Positions 1 through 6,681 of a stretch of 39,819 nucleotides of DNA are shown one piece after another. Where the stretch lies: the NCBI RefSeq assembly GCF_001434585.1, contig NZ_AZDB01000019.1:1-39819 (forward strand), given 5' to 3'. Each line of letters opens with the position of its first letter. The first letter of the stretch is position 1. A program made the position numbers and the translations under genes. The notes beneath the pieces are model-generated. The model was not told where the DNA came from and did not search any database. It saw nothing but the letters and a program-made list of their open reading frames with translations. The DNA is from Companilactobacillus crustorum JCM 15951. Lineage in GTDB: Bacteria > Bacillota > Bacilli > Lactobacillales > Lactobacillaceae.

Positions 1-38
1 CATCAACTTGATTTGACGAACAGCCAAATTAAATCGAC

Positions 39-80
39 AAAAAAAGAGCTAATGACTTTTGATATTGTAGTCATTAGCTC
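39..80 (-). terminator. Intrinsic terminator of the 3D-domain gene
   Basis: A perfect 12-bp inverted repeat (46-57 with 69-80) has an 11-nt loop. On the minus strand it is followed by seven U residues (39-45). It lies 28 bp past the stop codon of the minus-strand wall protein gene, so it ends that transcript. Confidence 0.85.
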
Positions 81-107
81 CCTGTTATTTAAATGTTTAA
101 AATAAGA

Positions 108-908
108 TTATCCAAGTACTTGTACAGTAATATTTTGACGACCAAATTGTAATGCTTCTGAATTAGGCATTGCAATATCTAATTGGTTAGGATTGCTGTA
201 AGCAAAGAGTCCTGTATCATTTACGACACGGTCATAAGTTTTACCGTTACTATCTGTAATTCTTAAATGAGTTCCCTTAGGGAATTTTGACAAGTTAGCA
301 GCAACGCCAGTGTAACCCATATCTGAGCCTAAAACAACGGGATCGTAAGCTGTAGCTGACATTGTCAAAGTTTCTTTAACGTTATCATTTGAAACATAGT
401 CACCCTTAATCCAACGGCTCATACCGACATCATACCAAGTAGTGCCATTAGCATCAGTTTTACTTTCGTAAACGTGAACCATGCTGCCACCAGTTACAGT
501 GCTACCAGAAAAGTTACCATTAGGTGCGTCATAAAGGTTAACACCACCGTTAGCATTAATGTACATATCTTTATCTAAAGAAACTGCGGGAGCTTCTGAA
601 GAAGTATCATTAGCAGATACCCATGTGTCTGTTGCTACTTGATAGTAAGTAACGCCGTCAACGTTAGCTGTTTGGTTGTATGACCAAGCAGATTTGTTTT
701 CTAGACTGATATTCTTACTACTAATATTGCCGTTAGCATCAGGTGTTGTGAATAGTGGAGCACCATTGGCATTTGAAACGTAAATGACACCACTAGCATC
801 TGCTGTTGAAACTGTTGCAGCGTTAACTGTTTGTGTTTGAGCACTAACACCGATTAAGGCAAGTGTTGCGACTGTTAAAATTGATGCTGCAAAATGTTTG
901 ATCTTCAT
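108..908 (-). CDS. Secreted cell-wall protein with SLAP-like modules and a C-terminal 3D domain
   Basis: A 266-residue exported protein. A signal peptide (MKIKHFAASILTVATLALIG) ends near an AQTQTVNAA cleavage region. Two repeats of about 60 residues follow, ending in YYQVATDTWV and WYDVGMSRWI, with the look of SLAP/SH3-like wall-binding modules. The last 85 residues resemble the 3D (three-aspartate) double-psi barrel of Rpf2/YuiC-type murein enzymes, with RVVNDTG and LDIAMP supplying conserved Asp residues. The reading frame opens 22 codons upstream, but the ATG at 908 has the GGGGGAA ribosome site and begins the signal peptide. A role in peptidoglycan turnover is inferred from the domain. 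Single gene between its own terminator and an operator-like array. Confidence 0.8.
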   Translation of the reverse strand: MKIKHFAASILTVATLALIGVSAQTQTVNAATVSTADASGVIYVSNANGAPLFTTPDANGNISSKNISLENKSAWSYNQTANVDGVTYYQVATDTWVSANDTSSEAPAVSLDKDMYINANGGVNLYDAPNGNFSGSTVTGGSMVHVYESKTDANGTTWYDVGMSRWIKGDYVSNDNVKETLTMSATAYDPVVLGSDMGYTGVAANLSKFPKGTHLRITDSNGKTYDRVVNDTGLFAYSNPNQLDIAMPNSEALQFGRQNITVQVLG

Positions 909-969
909 ATAAAGTGATTCCCCCGAATTGAATACGTGTTTTTTATTATTAAATTTCTCAACGAGAGTA

Positions 970-1040
970 ATCATATAACGTCTAGACCATGAAATGTTGA
1001 ATATAACCCAACTGTAAATTAGTTATAACTTAACTGTAAA
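970..1040 (-). promoter_or_regulatory. Four 11-bp-phased half-sites (WalR/PhoP type) and candidate promoter
   Basis: On the plus strand TATAAC, TGTAAA, TATAAC and TGTAAA start at 1002, 1013, 1024 and 1035, exactly 11 bp apart. Together they form a 22-bp direct repeat with five mismatches. Read on the minus strand these are TTTACA/GTTATA hexamers separated by 5 bp, the geometry bound by OmpR/PhoB-family regulators such as WalR and PhoP. A TATGAT -10 (complement at 970-975) lies just downstream with a poor -35, as expected for an activator-dependent promoter. The regulator's identity is inferred. Confidence 0.6.
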
Positions 1041-1091
1041 GTTCATGTAATTGAATTGAAATATAAATATGTCAAAAAATTAAAAAATATT

Positions 1092-1565
1092 TTATGAATA
1101 TTTTTTAATGGCACTTAACATGTCATCAATATTATTGACCATAACACCATTCATTTTAATTAATCCTACTGTATAATTATTAATATATGCAAAAGGATTT
1201 TCACCAAGACCCTTCACAGCTTCAAGCTTCTCAGGATTTTCAAAACCATGCTGACGAAGATCAGTGTAGACACCAATTACCGGAATTTCTTTTCCAAAGG
1301 CCAAACCAATTTCTGAAGCCACGCCGTCGTCCATTGTGTCGCCATCAAGAATTGCTACCACTAAATCGGAAGAAAGGAGTTCGTTGTTATCTTCTTGAGC
1401 AATTTTGATAGAGTCAGCATAGTTCATTTTGTCATTGATATCACCGTTTTCTTGAGGAAGATAAACTTCAATAGAGCTGTCCATCTTTCTGATCTTATCA
1501 ACCACTACTTCATTAAACATGCGGTCAGCTAGGGCAAACAGACCATTGGCAAAATAAATTTTCAT
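1092..1565 (-). CDS. Nucleoside 2-deoxyribosyltransferase
   Basis: A 157-residue cytosolic enzyme of the NDT family. It exchanges the base of 2'-deoxyribonucleosides in purine/pyrimidine salvage and is common in lactobacilli. Visible features are the N-terminal MKIYFANGLF strand, LLSSDLVVAILDG with the nucleotide-pocket Asp residues, and DDGVASEIGLAFG carrying the family's catalytic Glu (ASEIG). Length matches the family (about 155-160). The start has an AGAAGGA ribosome site. Single gene. An inverted TTCTGT/ACAGAA pair lies upstream at about 1594-1621, of unknown meaning. The family is clear; substrate preference (type I or II) is not determined. Confidence 0.88.
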   Translation of the reverse strand: MKIYFANGLFALADRMFNEVVVDKIRKMDSSIEVYLPQENGDINDKMNYADSIKIAQEDNNELLSSDLVVAILDGDTMDDGVASEIGLAFGKEIPVIGVYTDLRQHGFENPEKLEAVKGLGENPFAYINNYTVGLIKMNGVMVNNIDDMLSAIKKYS

Positions 1566-1978
1566 TAAAAAATCCTTCTTTCTATTTTATGTTCTGTAAT
1601 ATCTTATCATGTAACAGAAGGAGATAGATAAAAATTATTAACATACCAGTAATTTTGGATAAAAATATATCAATTTTTGATAATTTTATTTACCTATGAG
1701 GATATAAAATAGTGAATAATGGATATATAATATATAGTGCAAGGTTTAAGTGATAATAAATTGTTATTTAGATAGAAATTTTAATTTAATCAAATCATAT
1801 AAAACACTACGATTATTGGGGACGGTCACTCAATCAATTAAGATACTTCTATTAAATAATGATTGGAGGGAATTATTATTTTAAATCCTGTTACCTTACC
1901 AGGCATGAGTTACGTTGCTAACTTTCGCTTACCCTTCGAATATTAGTTCATTAAGACAATGTTAACTCTACATAAATC
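1566..1978. other. Intergenic region with no convincing gene
   Basis: Very AT-rich. A GGAGGG motif (1865-1870) precedes only short open stretches. One ends with the residues NPVTLPGMSYVANFRLPFEY before a stop at about 1945 but has no normal start codon, so it may be the tail of a lost gene. At 1818-1831 a GGACGGTCACTCAA motif is the near reverse complement of TTGAGTTACCGTCC at 6373-6386 beside the IS remnant, hinting at an old mobile-element end. I recognise nothing else. Confidence 0.4.
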
Positions 1979-2019
1979 AAAAAAGAAGCTATGGCACCCC
2001 TTGCCATAGCTTCTTTTTT
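1979..2019. terminator. Terminator of ilvE
   Basis: A 15-16 bp inverted repeat (AAAAGAAGCTATGGCA at 1981-1996 with its complement at 2002-2017) has a 5-nt loop. A-runs on the left and T-runs on the right make it able to act in both directions. It lies directly after the minus-strand aminotransferase stop codon. Confidence 0.85.
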
Positions 2020-2024
2020 GACGA

Positions 2025-3056
2025 TTATTCGACTACTTGAATCCAACCTTCAGGTGCTTCAACAGTTCCAAATTGAATACCGGTTAAAGTATCATACAAT
2101 TTTTTCGTAATGGGACCGACCTCAGTTTCACTATAAAAGACGTGAAGTTTACCATTGTGTTCCAAACCGCCAATTGGTGAAATGACTGCAGCAGTACCGC
2201 AGGCTCCAGCTTCTTTGAATTTATCCAATTGATCAACGTAAACATCGCCTTCTTCGGCACCTAAACCTAAACGGTTCTTAGCTAACCATAGCAGTGAATA
2301 TTTGGTAATACTTGGAAGAATAGAAGGTGATTTAGGTGTGAGGAAAACATTGTCTTTTGTGATACCAAAAAAGTTAGCTGAGCCAACTTCCTCAATTTTT
2401 TCATGATTGATGGGATCAAGATAGACACAGTCAGCATAGCCATTGTCATGGGCCTGAGCACCTGGGTAAAGACTAGCAGCATAATTTCCACCGACTTTAC
2501 TTTGACCAGTACCTTTGTGAGCAGCACGATCATATTGAGAAGTTGTGAAATTGACCGGAGTTAAACCACCCTTGAAGTAATTACCAACAGGCATAGCAAA
2601 GATAGTAAAAATATATTCGGGAGCAGCATGTACTCCAATTTGTTCACCAGTACCAATAATTAAAGGACGAATATAAAGAGTAGCTCCAGTACCATAGGGT
2701 GGTACGAAGTCAGCATTAGCTTTTACAACAGATTTCACAGCTTCAATGAATTGATCTTCAGGAAAAACGGGCATTAAAAGTCGTTCACAAGATTCCTTTA
2801 AACGTTTGGCATTACGGTCAGGACGGAATAGTTGGATGTGATTATCTGGTGTACGATAAGCCTTCATACCTTCAAAAGCTGCTTGACCATAGTGGAGAAC
2901 CGGAGAAGCTTCACTGATATGTAGAGTACTATCATCTGTTAGTCCTGCATCCTGCCATTTTCCATCTTTAAAATGAGCAGTAAAACGATAAGGTAAGTCC
3001 ATATAATTGAAACCTAGATTGTTCCAATCAATTTTTGTTGCATCTGCTTTTGCCAT
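2025..3056 (-). CDS. ilvE: Branched-chain amino-acid aminotransferase
   Basis: A 343-residue fold-type IV PLP enzyme. It interconverts Leu, Ile and Val with their 2-oxo acids using 2-oxoglutarate/glutamate. In lactic bacteria this serves amino-acid catabolism and the last step of synthesis. SKVGGNYAASL carries the PLP Lys (about residue 187), FEGMKAYR (61-68) is the typical BCAT substrate-binding turn, and EEVGSANFFGI and GTAAVISPIG match the family C-terminal cofactor-binding segments. The start has an AAAGGAGAT site. It stands alone under a strong promoter (3121-3149). No ilv biosynthetic genes are nearby, but brnQ, the matching transporter, lies at the other end of the window. Confidence 0.93.
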   Translation of the reverse strand: MAKADATKIDWNNLGFNYMDLPYRFTAHFKDGKWQDAGLTDDSTLHISEASPVLHYGQAAFEGMKAYRTPDNHIQLFRPDRNAKRLKESCERLLMPVFPEDQFIEAVKSVVKANADFVPPYGTGATLYIRPLIIGTGEQIGVHAAPEYIFTIFAMPVGNYFKGGLTPVNFTTSQYDRAAHKGTGQSKVGGNYAASLYPGAQAHDNGYADCVYLDPINHEKIEEVGSANFFGITKDNVFLTPKSPSILPSITKYSLLWLAKNRLGLGAEEGDVYVDQLDKFKEAGACGTAAVISPIGGLEHNGKLHVFYSETEVGPITKKLYDTLTGIQFGTVEAPEGWIQVVE

Positions 3057-3084
3057 AATTTATATCTCCTTTATTAAATTCATC

Positions 3085-3149
3085 CTAATAAATTAAAATA
3101 TTATTAGATTTATTAGACTAATCATAATTAATGAATAACAAAGTGTCAA
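3085..3149 (-). promoter_or_regulatory. ilvE promoter with downstream operator-like dyad
   Basis: On the minus strand TTGACA (3144-3149), a 17-bp spacer and TATGAT (3121-3126) form a near-consensus sigma-70 promoter. Just downstream, CTAATAAAT (3085-3093) and ATTTATTAG (3108-3116) form a perfect 9-bp inverted repeat. It begins at about the expected transcription start and ends before the ribosome site. It could be an operator or a 5'-UTR hairpin; it does not match a CodY box. Confidence 0.7.
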
Positions 3150-3241
3150 TAAGTAATTTATCTGGCAGATTCAGGACATTTCTTTAGGTAAAAATTTGAG
3201 GGCTAGGTACAATTAAAATATGAAAGTTGAAGGGGAAAATA

Positions 3242-4096
3242 ATGAAAAAAAATAGAACGATTATTTCAATAGCGATTACGTTAGTAGTTATAGTCGCCGG
3301 TCTTTTTTTAGGCTTTAACCATCATGCTCAAGCAGTTAATTCTGATAAGTATATCCAAAGTTCAACCCCAACTTTATTTTTCCATGGTTATGGCAGCAGC
3401 TTCAATGCAGAGACGCAAATGACGAATGCTATTAAGGATGCTGGAGTAACTAAAACCATTGTTAGAGTTAACGTGAGTCCTAATGGTTATGTCAAAATGA
3501 TAGGAACAATTCCTAAGAAGGCTAAAAATCCTTTAATTGAAGTTAATTATGACAATAACAAAATGACTGATTTTCATACAGCTGGAGAATGGGTAAAAAA
3601 CGTCATTGATTTGTTGAGAAAAGATTACAAATTCAATAGTGTTAATTTGATCGGTCATTCTATGGGAAATATGGCTATCAATTTTTATATTATGGATAAT
3701 GCCGGTAAAAAGGGCATGCCTAAAGTTAATAAAGTCGTTGATATTGCTGGCCATTTTAATGGTATTTTAGGACGAGATGACAAACCCAATCAGATGAAAC
3801 TGAAAAATAATGGCGAACCAACTAAATTGAATAGCTCTTATAAAGAATTAATGAAATTACGCAAGGTTTATCCAACCAATGTTGACGTTTTAAATATTTA
3901 TGGCGATAAAGATGATGGAACACATTCAGATGGTGCCGTTAGCAATGCTTCCTCCCAATCCTTGAGATATTTGGTAAAGAATCGAGCTCATTCTTATCGT
4001 GAAAAGGAGATTGTAGGAAAAATGGCTCAACACAGCAAATTGCATGAGAATAAACAAGTTGATAATTTATTGGTCAACTTTATATGGAAGAAATAA
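3242..4096 (+). CDS. Membrane-anchored alpha/beta hydrolase, DUF915 family
   Basis: A 284-residue protein with an N-terminal hydrophobic anchor or signal (residues 8-28) followed by an alpha/beta hydrolase domain. FFHGYGSS forms the oxyanion region, GHSMGN holds the nucleophilic Ser, DKDDGTHSDG the acid, and the AHSYRE/QHSKLHEN region the His. DUF915 proteins are extracellular lipase/esterase-like enzymes widespread in lactobacilli; the substrate is unknown. The frame opens at a TTG 15 bp earlier, but the ATG at 3242 has an AAGGGG site 7 nt upstream. Single gene ending before a strong hairpin. Confidence 0.85.
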   Translation: MKKNRTIISIAITLVVIVAGLFLGFNHHAQAVNSDKYIQSSTPTLFFHGYGSSFNAETQMTNAIKDAGVTKTIVRVNVSPNGYVKMIGTIPKKAKNPLIEVNYDNNKMTDFHTAGEWVKNVIDLLRKDYKFNSVNLIGHSMGNMAINFYIMDNAGKKGMPKVNKVVDIAGHFNGILGRDDKPNQMKLKNNGEPTKLNSSYKELMKLRKVYPTNVDVLNIYGDKDDGTHSDGAVSNASSQSLRYLVKNRAHSYREKEIVGKMAQHSKLHENKQVDNLLVNFIWKK

Positions 4097-4119
4097 ATTT
4101 GAAGTATAATTTTATTGTA

Positions 4120-4287
4120 AAAAAATCCAGAGAGTGTGACAGAACTTGGTAGTTTCCGAGTATTAACATAAAAAGTGCAATATTCATATTATGAATATTG
4201 CACTTTTTGCTGTTAAACGGAAGAAACTGAGTTCTGTTGCACGTTTATGCTGCAAATTTCTATTAATAAAATAGATGTCATCGTCCC
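4120..4287. repeat. Palindromic intergenic element with nested arms
   Basis: AAAAATCCAG (about 4121-4130) pairs perfectly with CTGGATTTTT (about 4277-4286). The 20-nt outer arms match at roughly 16 positions. Inside lie a second imperfect pair (GACAGAACT with AGTTCTGT, continuing toward TTAACA/TGTTAA) and a perfect 18-bp central hairpin (4170-4187 with 4191-4208, loop ATT). The central hairpin with its T5 tail can terminate the DUF915 transcript. The layered symmetry resembles a MITE or a dispersed palindromic repeat rather than a plain terminator. Only one copy is in this window. Confidence 0.6.
4170..4209. terminator. Perfect 18-bp hairpin, likely bidirectional terminator
   Basis: AAAAAGTGCAATATTCAT (4170-4187), loop ATT, and its exact complement (4191-4208). 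The five-base A and T ends make it usable on both strands. It is the core of the larger palindromic element. Confidence 0.75.
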
Positions 4288-4323
4288 TGGATTTTTACGT
4301 TGTTCGGAAATTGAATGATAGTT

Positions 4324-4680
4324 TTAATGTTGAATAAATGGATACCAGCCAGCTAAAGTAAAACCAATCAAAGCCGTGACTAAGCAAAAAATAATAACTG
4401 CCCAAATTAGTGATTTATTAATTGTCTGCTGGCCTTTGCGAGCAAAAGCAATTTCAACTAACGCAATAAATATTAAAGCAATTACGATTTTAACAATTAA
4501 GAGTGTAGGTTCGACGGACCAAGCTCTTATAGCTAGTTTTATACCTGTAGCGATAATTATCAAATAGCCAATTCTAGTAATCATTTCATAAACTTTTGTG
4601 TGCGTATTAGTAAATAATGCCAATAAAATCATGATAGCCATAATAATCCAAGTAATTAAATGAGTCCATAACCAAATCAT
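4324..4680 (-). CDS. DUF1516 (UPF0344/YisL-like) membrane protein
   Basis: A 118-residue integral membrane protein with four hydrophobic segments (about 2-22, 34-52, 60-78, 90-112) and a short basic loop FARKGQQTINKS between the third and fourth. Size and pattern match the uncharacterised YisL/UPF0344 family of Firmicutes. The ATG at 4680 is preceded by GGAGGG and preferred over the TTG start 15 nt upstream that would overlap this site. Single gene between the two palindromic elements. Function unknown. Confidence 0.75.
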   Translation of the reverse strand: MIWLWTHLITWIIMAIMILLALFTNTHTKVYEMITRIGYLIIIATGIKLAIRAWSVEPTLLIVKIVIALIFIALVEIAFARKGQQTINKSLIWAVIIFCLVTALIGFTLAGWYPFIQH

Positions 4681-4745
4681 AAAAAATCCCTCCAATAGTG
4701 ATTATAGTAACATGATTATCTTACTAAAGTTTGGTTGAAGTATAA

Positions 4746-4860
4746 GGATTTCCGCCTTCCCCCAAAATTGAAATTTGGCTGGAACGCTGCGGGCACGACT
4801 TGAAACTTGTACTACACACAATTTCACGGCTGAGCCAATTTCAACTTTTGCTCCAGGCTA
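4746..4860. repeat. Second dyad-rich intergenic element
   Basis: AAAATTGAAATTTGGCT (about 4764-4780) and AGCCAATTTCAACTTTT (about 4833-4849) pair at 16 positions with one bulge per arm. Inside, GAAACTTGT and ACAATTTC form a second stem. The base composition (GCTGCGGGCACGACTTG) is more GC-rich than the flanks. It overlaps the 3' end of a truncated small ORF. It is not a U-tailed terminator. Probably a dispersed repeat, different in sequence from the one at 4120. Confidence 0.5.
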
Positions 4861-4936
4861 ATATAATCGAATATTTAAAGTTGGCAGTATTCATTTGCTT
4901 TTTTAAAAAAGAAATTAATTTATCATTTGTGTCCAT
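4841..4936 (-). pseudogene. 31-codon ORF fragment running into the repeat
   Basis: The ATG at 4936 has a good AAAGGATGTG ribosome site. The frame reads MDTNDKLISFLKKQMNTANF, then runs into the dyad element and stops at 4841. The polar, helical N-terminus with a proper ribosome site looks like the beginning of a real gene whose remainder was replaced by the repeat. A genuine 31-residue peptide is the alternative. Confidence 0.35.
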
Positions 4937-4984
4937 TATGATCACATCCTTTGTTGTTCTATAATTCTTGCTAGATATTAGATA

Positions 4985-4993
4985 TGTTATACT
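4985..4993 (+). promoter_or_regulatory. Extended -10 promoter
   Basis: TGTTATACT, a TG-extended -10 hexamer, lies 42 bp before the first small membrane protein. No good -35 is visible, as is usual for extended -10 promoters. Confidence 0.45.
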
Positions 4994-5034
4994 TTGCTTG
5001 TTTTAATAAAAGTTAATCAGCTAGGGGAATTATT

Positions 5035-5202
5035 ATGACAAATACTGATATTACAACCATTGGTAATATTATCTTTACACTTTTACCTATTATTGTTTTT
5101 ATTTTTGCTATTAAAATTACAAATAGATCATTAACCTTATTAAAGGTTCAAAATCATCAATTAAAAATGTTGGAAAGGAAAATTAATAAAAAAAGATGTT
5201 AA
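5035..5202 (+). CDS. Small single-pass membrane protein A (55 aa)
   Basis: A 55-residue ORF with an AGGGGAA ribosome site 8 nt before its ATG. After a short polar N-terminus (MTNTDITT) comes one membrane helix (about 9-27, GNIIFTLLPIIVFIFAIKI), then a basic amphipathic tail (LLKVQNHQLKMLERKINKKR) with coiled-coil spacing. Its stop codon overlaps the next ORF, which has the same architecture, so the two are co-translated. No family recognised. Size and layout would fit a small membrane regulator, toxin-like peptide or bacteriocin accessory factor, but nothing in the sequence decides this. Confidence 0.6.
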   Translation: MTNTDITTIGNIIFTLLPIIVFIFAIKITNRSLTLLKVQNHQLKMLERKINKKRC

Positions 5203-5366
5203 AGAATATATACTTTGTTCTTTTAATGATTGCTATTATACTTGCAATCGTTACAATATTTGAGGTAATATCTAAAGTCAAAAAAATCATATCTTTGAAA
5301 AAAGAGAATCAAAGATTGGAATTTAGAATACTAAAAAAGCTCATTGATAATTCTCAATCCTTTTGA
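5196..5366 (+). CDS. Small single-pass membrane protein B (56 aa)
   Basis: A 56-residue ORF whose ATG overlaps the last codons of protein A by 7 bp. It has a membrane helix (about 5-24, IYFVLLMIAIILAIVTIFEV) followed by a basic, heptad-like tail (KKENQRLEFRILKKLID). No separate strong ribosome site is visible (AAAGGA lies about 18 nt upstream), suggesting translational coupling. The shared helix-plus-coil plan of the two proteins suggests a heteromeric pair. Function unknown. Confidence 0.55.
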   Translation: MLKNIYFVLLMIAIILAIVTIFEVISKVKKIISLKKENQRLEFRILKKLIDNSQSF

Positions 5367-5444
5367 ATTCTATTAATAAAACAATGTAACAATCAGCGCT
5401 GATAAGTTACATAGAAAATAAAAATATAAGTACAATCACAATCA

Positions 5445-5675
5445 TTAAATTAACAAATTATTTTTTTCTAAAAAAGATTCAAATTTATGCCCACTATAAA
5501 AAGGACATCTTCTACTCGTTTTTATTATTTCTATTGCTAATTCCTGGTAATAATCCTGTTGATCATTTATTGGTTTGTTTTTAATTGCTTTGAAGATGAG
5601 TGGTTGCATACATGATAAAATTTTATCTTCATCGTTTGCTTTTATAGCTTTAAATAAATCTTTTTTAATATTCAT
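5445..5675 (-). CDS. Small sigma-like helix-turn-helix protein (HTH_16-like)
   Basis: A 76-residue protein. LFKAIKANDEDKILSCMQPL and the following YYQELAIEII resemble region 2 of sigma-70-like proteins and the HTH_16 domain of conjugative-element regulators. It ends with a shorter tail (FESFLEKNNLLI) instead of a region 4 DNA-binding domain. No close ribosome site is seen (GGGG lies about 16 nt upstream), and the 5' flank is the end of the decayed insertion sequence 8 bp away, so its promoter may have been lost. The assignment rests on similarity by eye only. Confidence 0.45.
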   Translation of the reverse strand: MNIKKDLFKAIKANDEDKILSCMQPLIFKAIKNKPINDQQDYYQELAIEIIKTSRRCPFYSGHKFESFLEKNNLLI

Positions 5676-5732
5676 TATTAATTGAAGTGAACCCCTTAGT
5701 TTGGACTCAAACCAAATTAAAGGGTTTTTCTT

Positions 5733-6068
5733 ATGGTCAAATTTAATTTAGACTTTAAAACAAAAATAGTAACCGAATATTTAAACGGCTGTGGTTCAAC
5801 AACATTGGCAAAAAGATATGGGATTGTCAGAGCGGATACCGTTCTTAACTGGGTTCTTAGTTTTGAATTACGTGGGGTCAAGGGACTTGAACTAAGTAAA
5901 ATGGACTCAAATTATTCTAGTCAGTTTAAAGTTGAAGTATTGGACTGGAAAAATCAATACGAAGCCTCGCTTCCAGCGACGGCCCTACACTTTAATTTAT
6001 CTTCTCCAAATACAGTTTGGAAATGGCTGAAGAAATATGATGATATGGGTATAGCCGAATTGGAATGA
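5733..6068 (+). pseudogene. IS3-family transposase OrfA, interrupted
   Basis: 111 codons of an IS150-type OrfA with two helix-turn-helix segments (EYLNGCGSTTLAKRYGIVRA and YEASLPATALHFNLSSPNTV). Normal members run on into an RRRG...SKM linker and a leucine zipper. Here a TGA at 6066 falls in what is typically an Arg codon of the ELERRRG motif. The frame still reads RRGNSKMARKNTKENL before further stops, with zipper remnants (EEIKRLKQEN) near 6140-6170. It cannot make the usual OrfAB fusion transposase. Confidence 0.8.
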
Positions 6069-6246
6069 CGCAGAGGTAATTCTAAAATGGCTAGAAAAAA
6101 TACAAAAGAAAATTTAATTTAAGAATAAGGACACAATGAAGAAATAAAGAGACTTAAACAAGAGAATATTAATGTTAAGGGCTCAAAATGATGGATATTC
6201 ATTATGACAAAAAAGTCGATCTCATTCAGTCTATGATTGAAGGATC

Positions 6247-6336
6247 GACTTCTATAACAATAGACGTATCAAGACAAAACTAAACGGAAAGTCACCGGTC
6301 AAATACCGAGAACTTTCCGTTTTAAAAGCAACATAA
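6247..6336 (+). pseudogene. C-terminal remnant of IS3 transposase OrfB
   Basis: Reads DFYNNRRIKTKLNGKSPVKY then RELSVLKAT and a stop. This is the conserved tail of the rve integrase domain of OrfB (YNNKRIKxKLxGxSPVxYR). The DDE catalytic core is absent, so the element cannot move by itself. Confidence 0.8.
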
Positions 6337-6411
6337 TTAAATGTAAAACTTAGGGGTTCAGATCAAACTCGAGTTTGAGTTACCGTCCTTTTCATATTAA
6401 GCAGATTAATG

Positions 6412-6645
6412 TTAATTATCTTGAAGATTTTTTTTGCGCTTTTTATAATCATCTTCCGTTACGTTGCCTTTAGCATACTCTTGATTTAAAAGTTCCAAAG
6501 CAGTAGTTTTATGATATTTTTCATGAGTGTAATTGTTCAAATAAATTACTGCTAGAATTATAAAAAAACTTATTAGACCGAAAAATAGAAGGCCACTGTT
6601 CATAAATCCCATGGAACCTAACCAGTGACAGCCTGCATAATTCAT
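6412..6645 (-). CDS. SHOCT-domain membrane protein
   Basis: A 77-residue protein. It has a short N-terminus with Cys/His (MNYAGCHW), one membrane helix (about 15-37, GLLFFGLISFFIILAVIYL), and a C-terminal SHOCT domain (ALELLNQEYAKGNVTEDDYK), the short helical hairpin often found at the ends of small bacterial membrane proteins. The ribosome site GGGAG lies 13 nt before the ATG, longer than usual, but a stop codon just upstream leaves no alternative. It has its own promoter. Function unknown. Confidence 0.7.
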   Translation of the reverse strand: MNYAGCHWLGSMGFMNSGLLFFGLISFFIILAVIYLNNYTHEKYHKTTALELLNQEYAKGNVTEDDYKKRKKNLQDN

Positions 6646-6681
6646 CGTGATCTAACATCTCCCTTAAGTAAATTTGCCTTG

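Larger units (their letters stand above)
5683..6363 (+). mobile_element. Decayed, internally deleted IS3-family (IS150-type) element
   Basis: The ends match as imperfect inverted repeats: TGAAGTGAACCCCTTAGTTT at about 5683 and, reversed from 6363, TGATCTGAACCCCTAAGTTT. At 680 bp it is about half the normal 1.3-1.5 kb. It keeps most of orfA, now with stop codons, and only the last 29 codons of orfB. A 9-bp inverted pair (AAGTCGATC at 6213, GATCGACTT at 6243) sits where the orfB body is missing. No target duplication could be made out. Confidence 0.8.

Noticed and set aside
1187-1408. 73-codon plus-strand ORF
   Set aside because: Antisense shadow of the nucleoside deoxyribosyltransferase gene; no ribosome site and implausible composition.
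1860-1945. Small ORF after GGAGGG at 1865
   Set aside because: Needs an ATT start or gives a short peptide without recognisable character; kept only as a possible gene remnant.
4120-4287. CRISPR array or tRNA-like structure
   Set aside because: Only inverted symmetry, no regularly spaced direct repeats and no cloverleaf.
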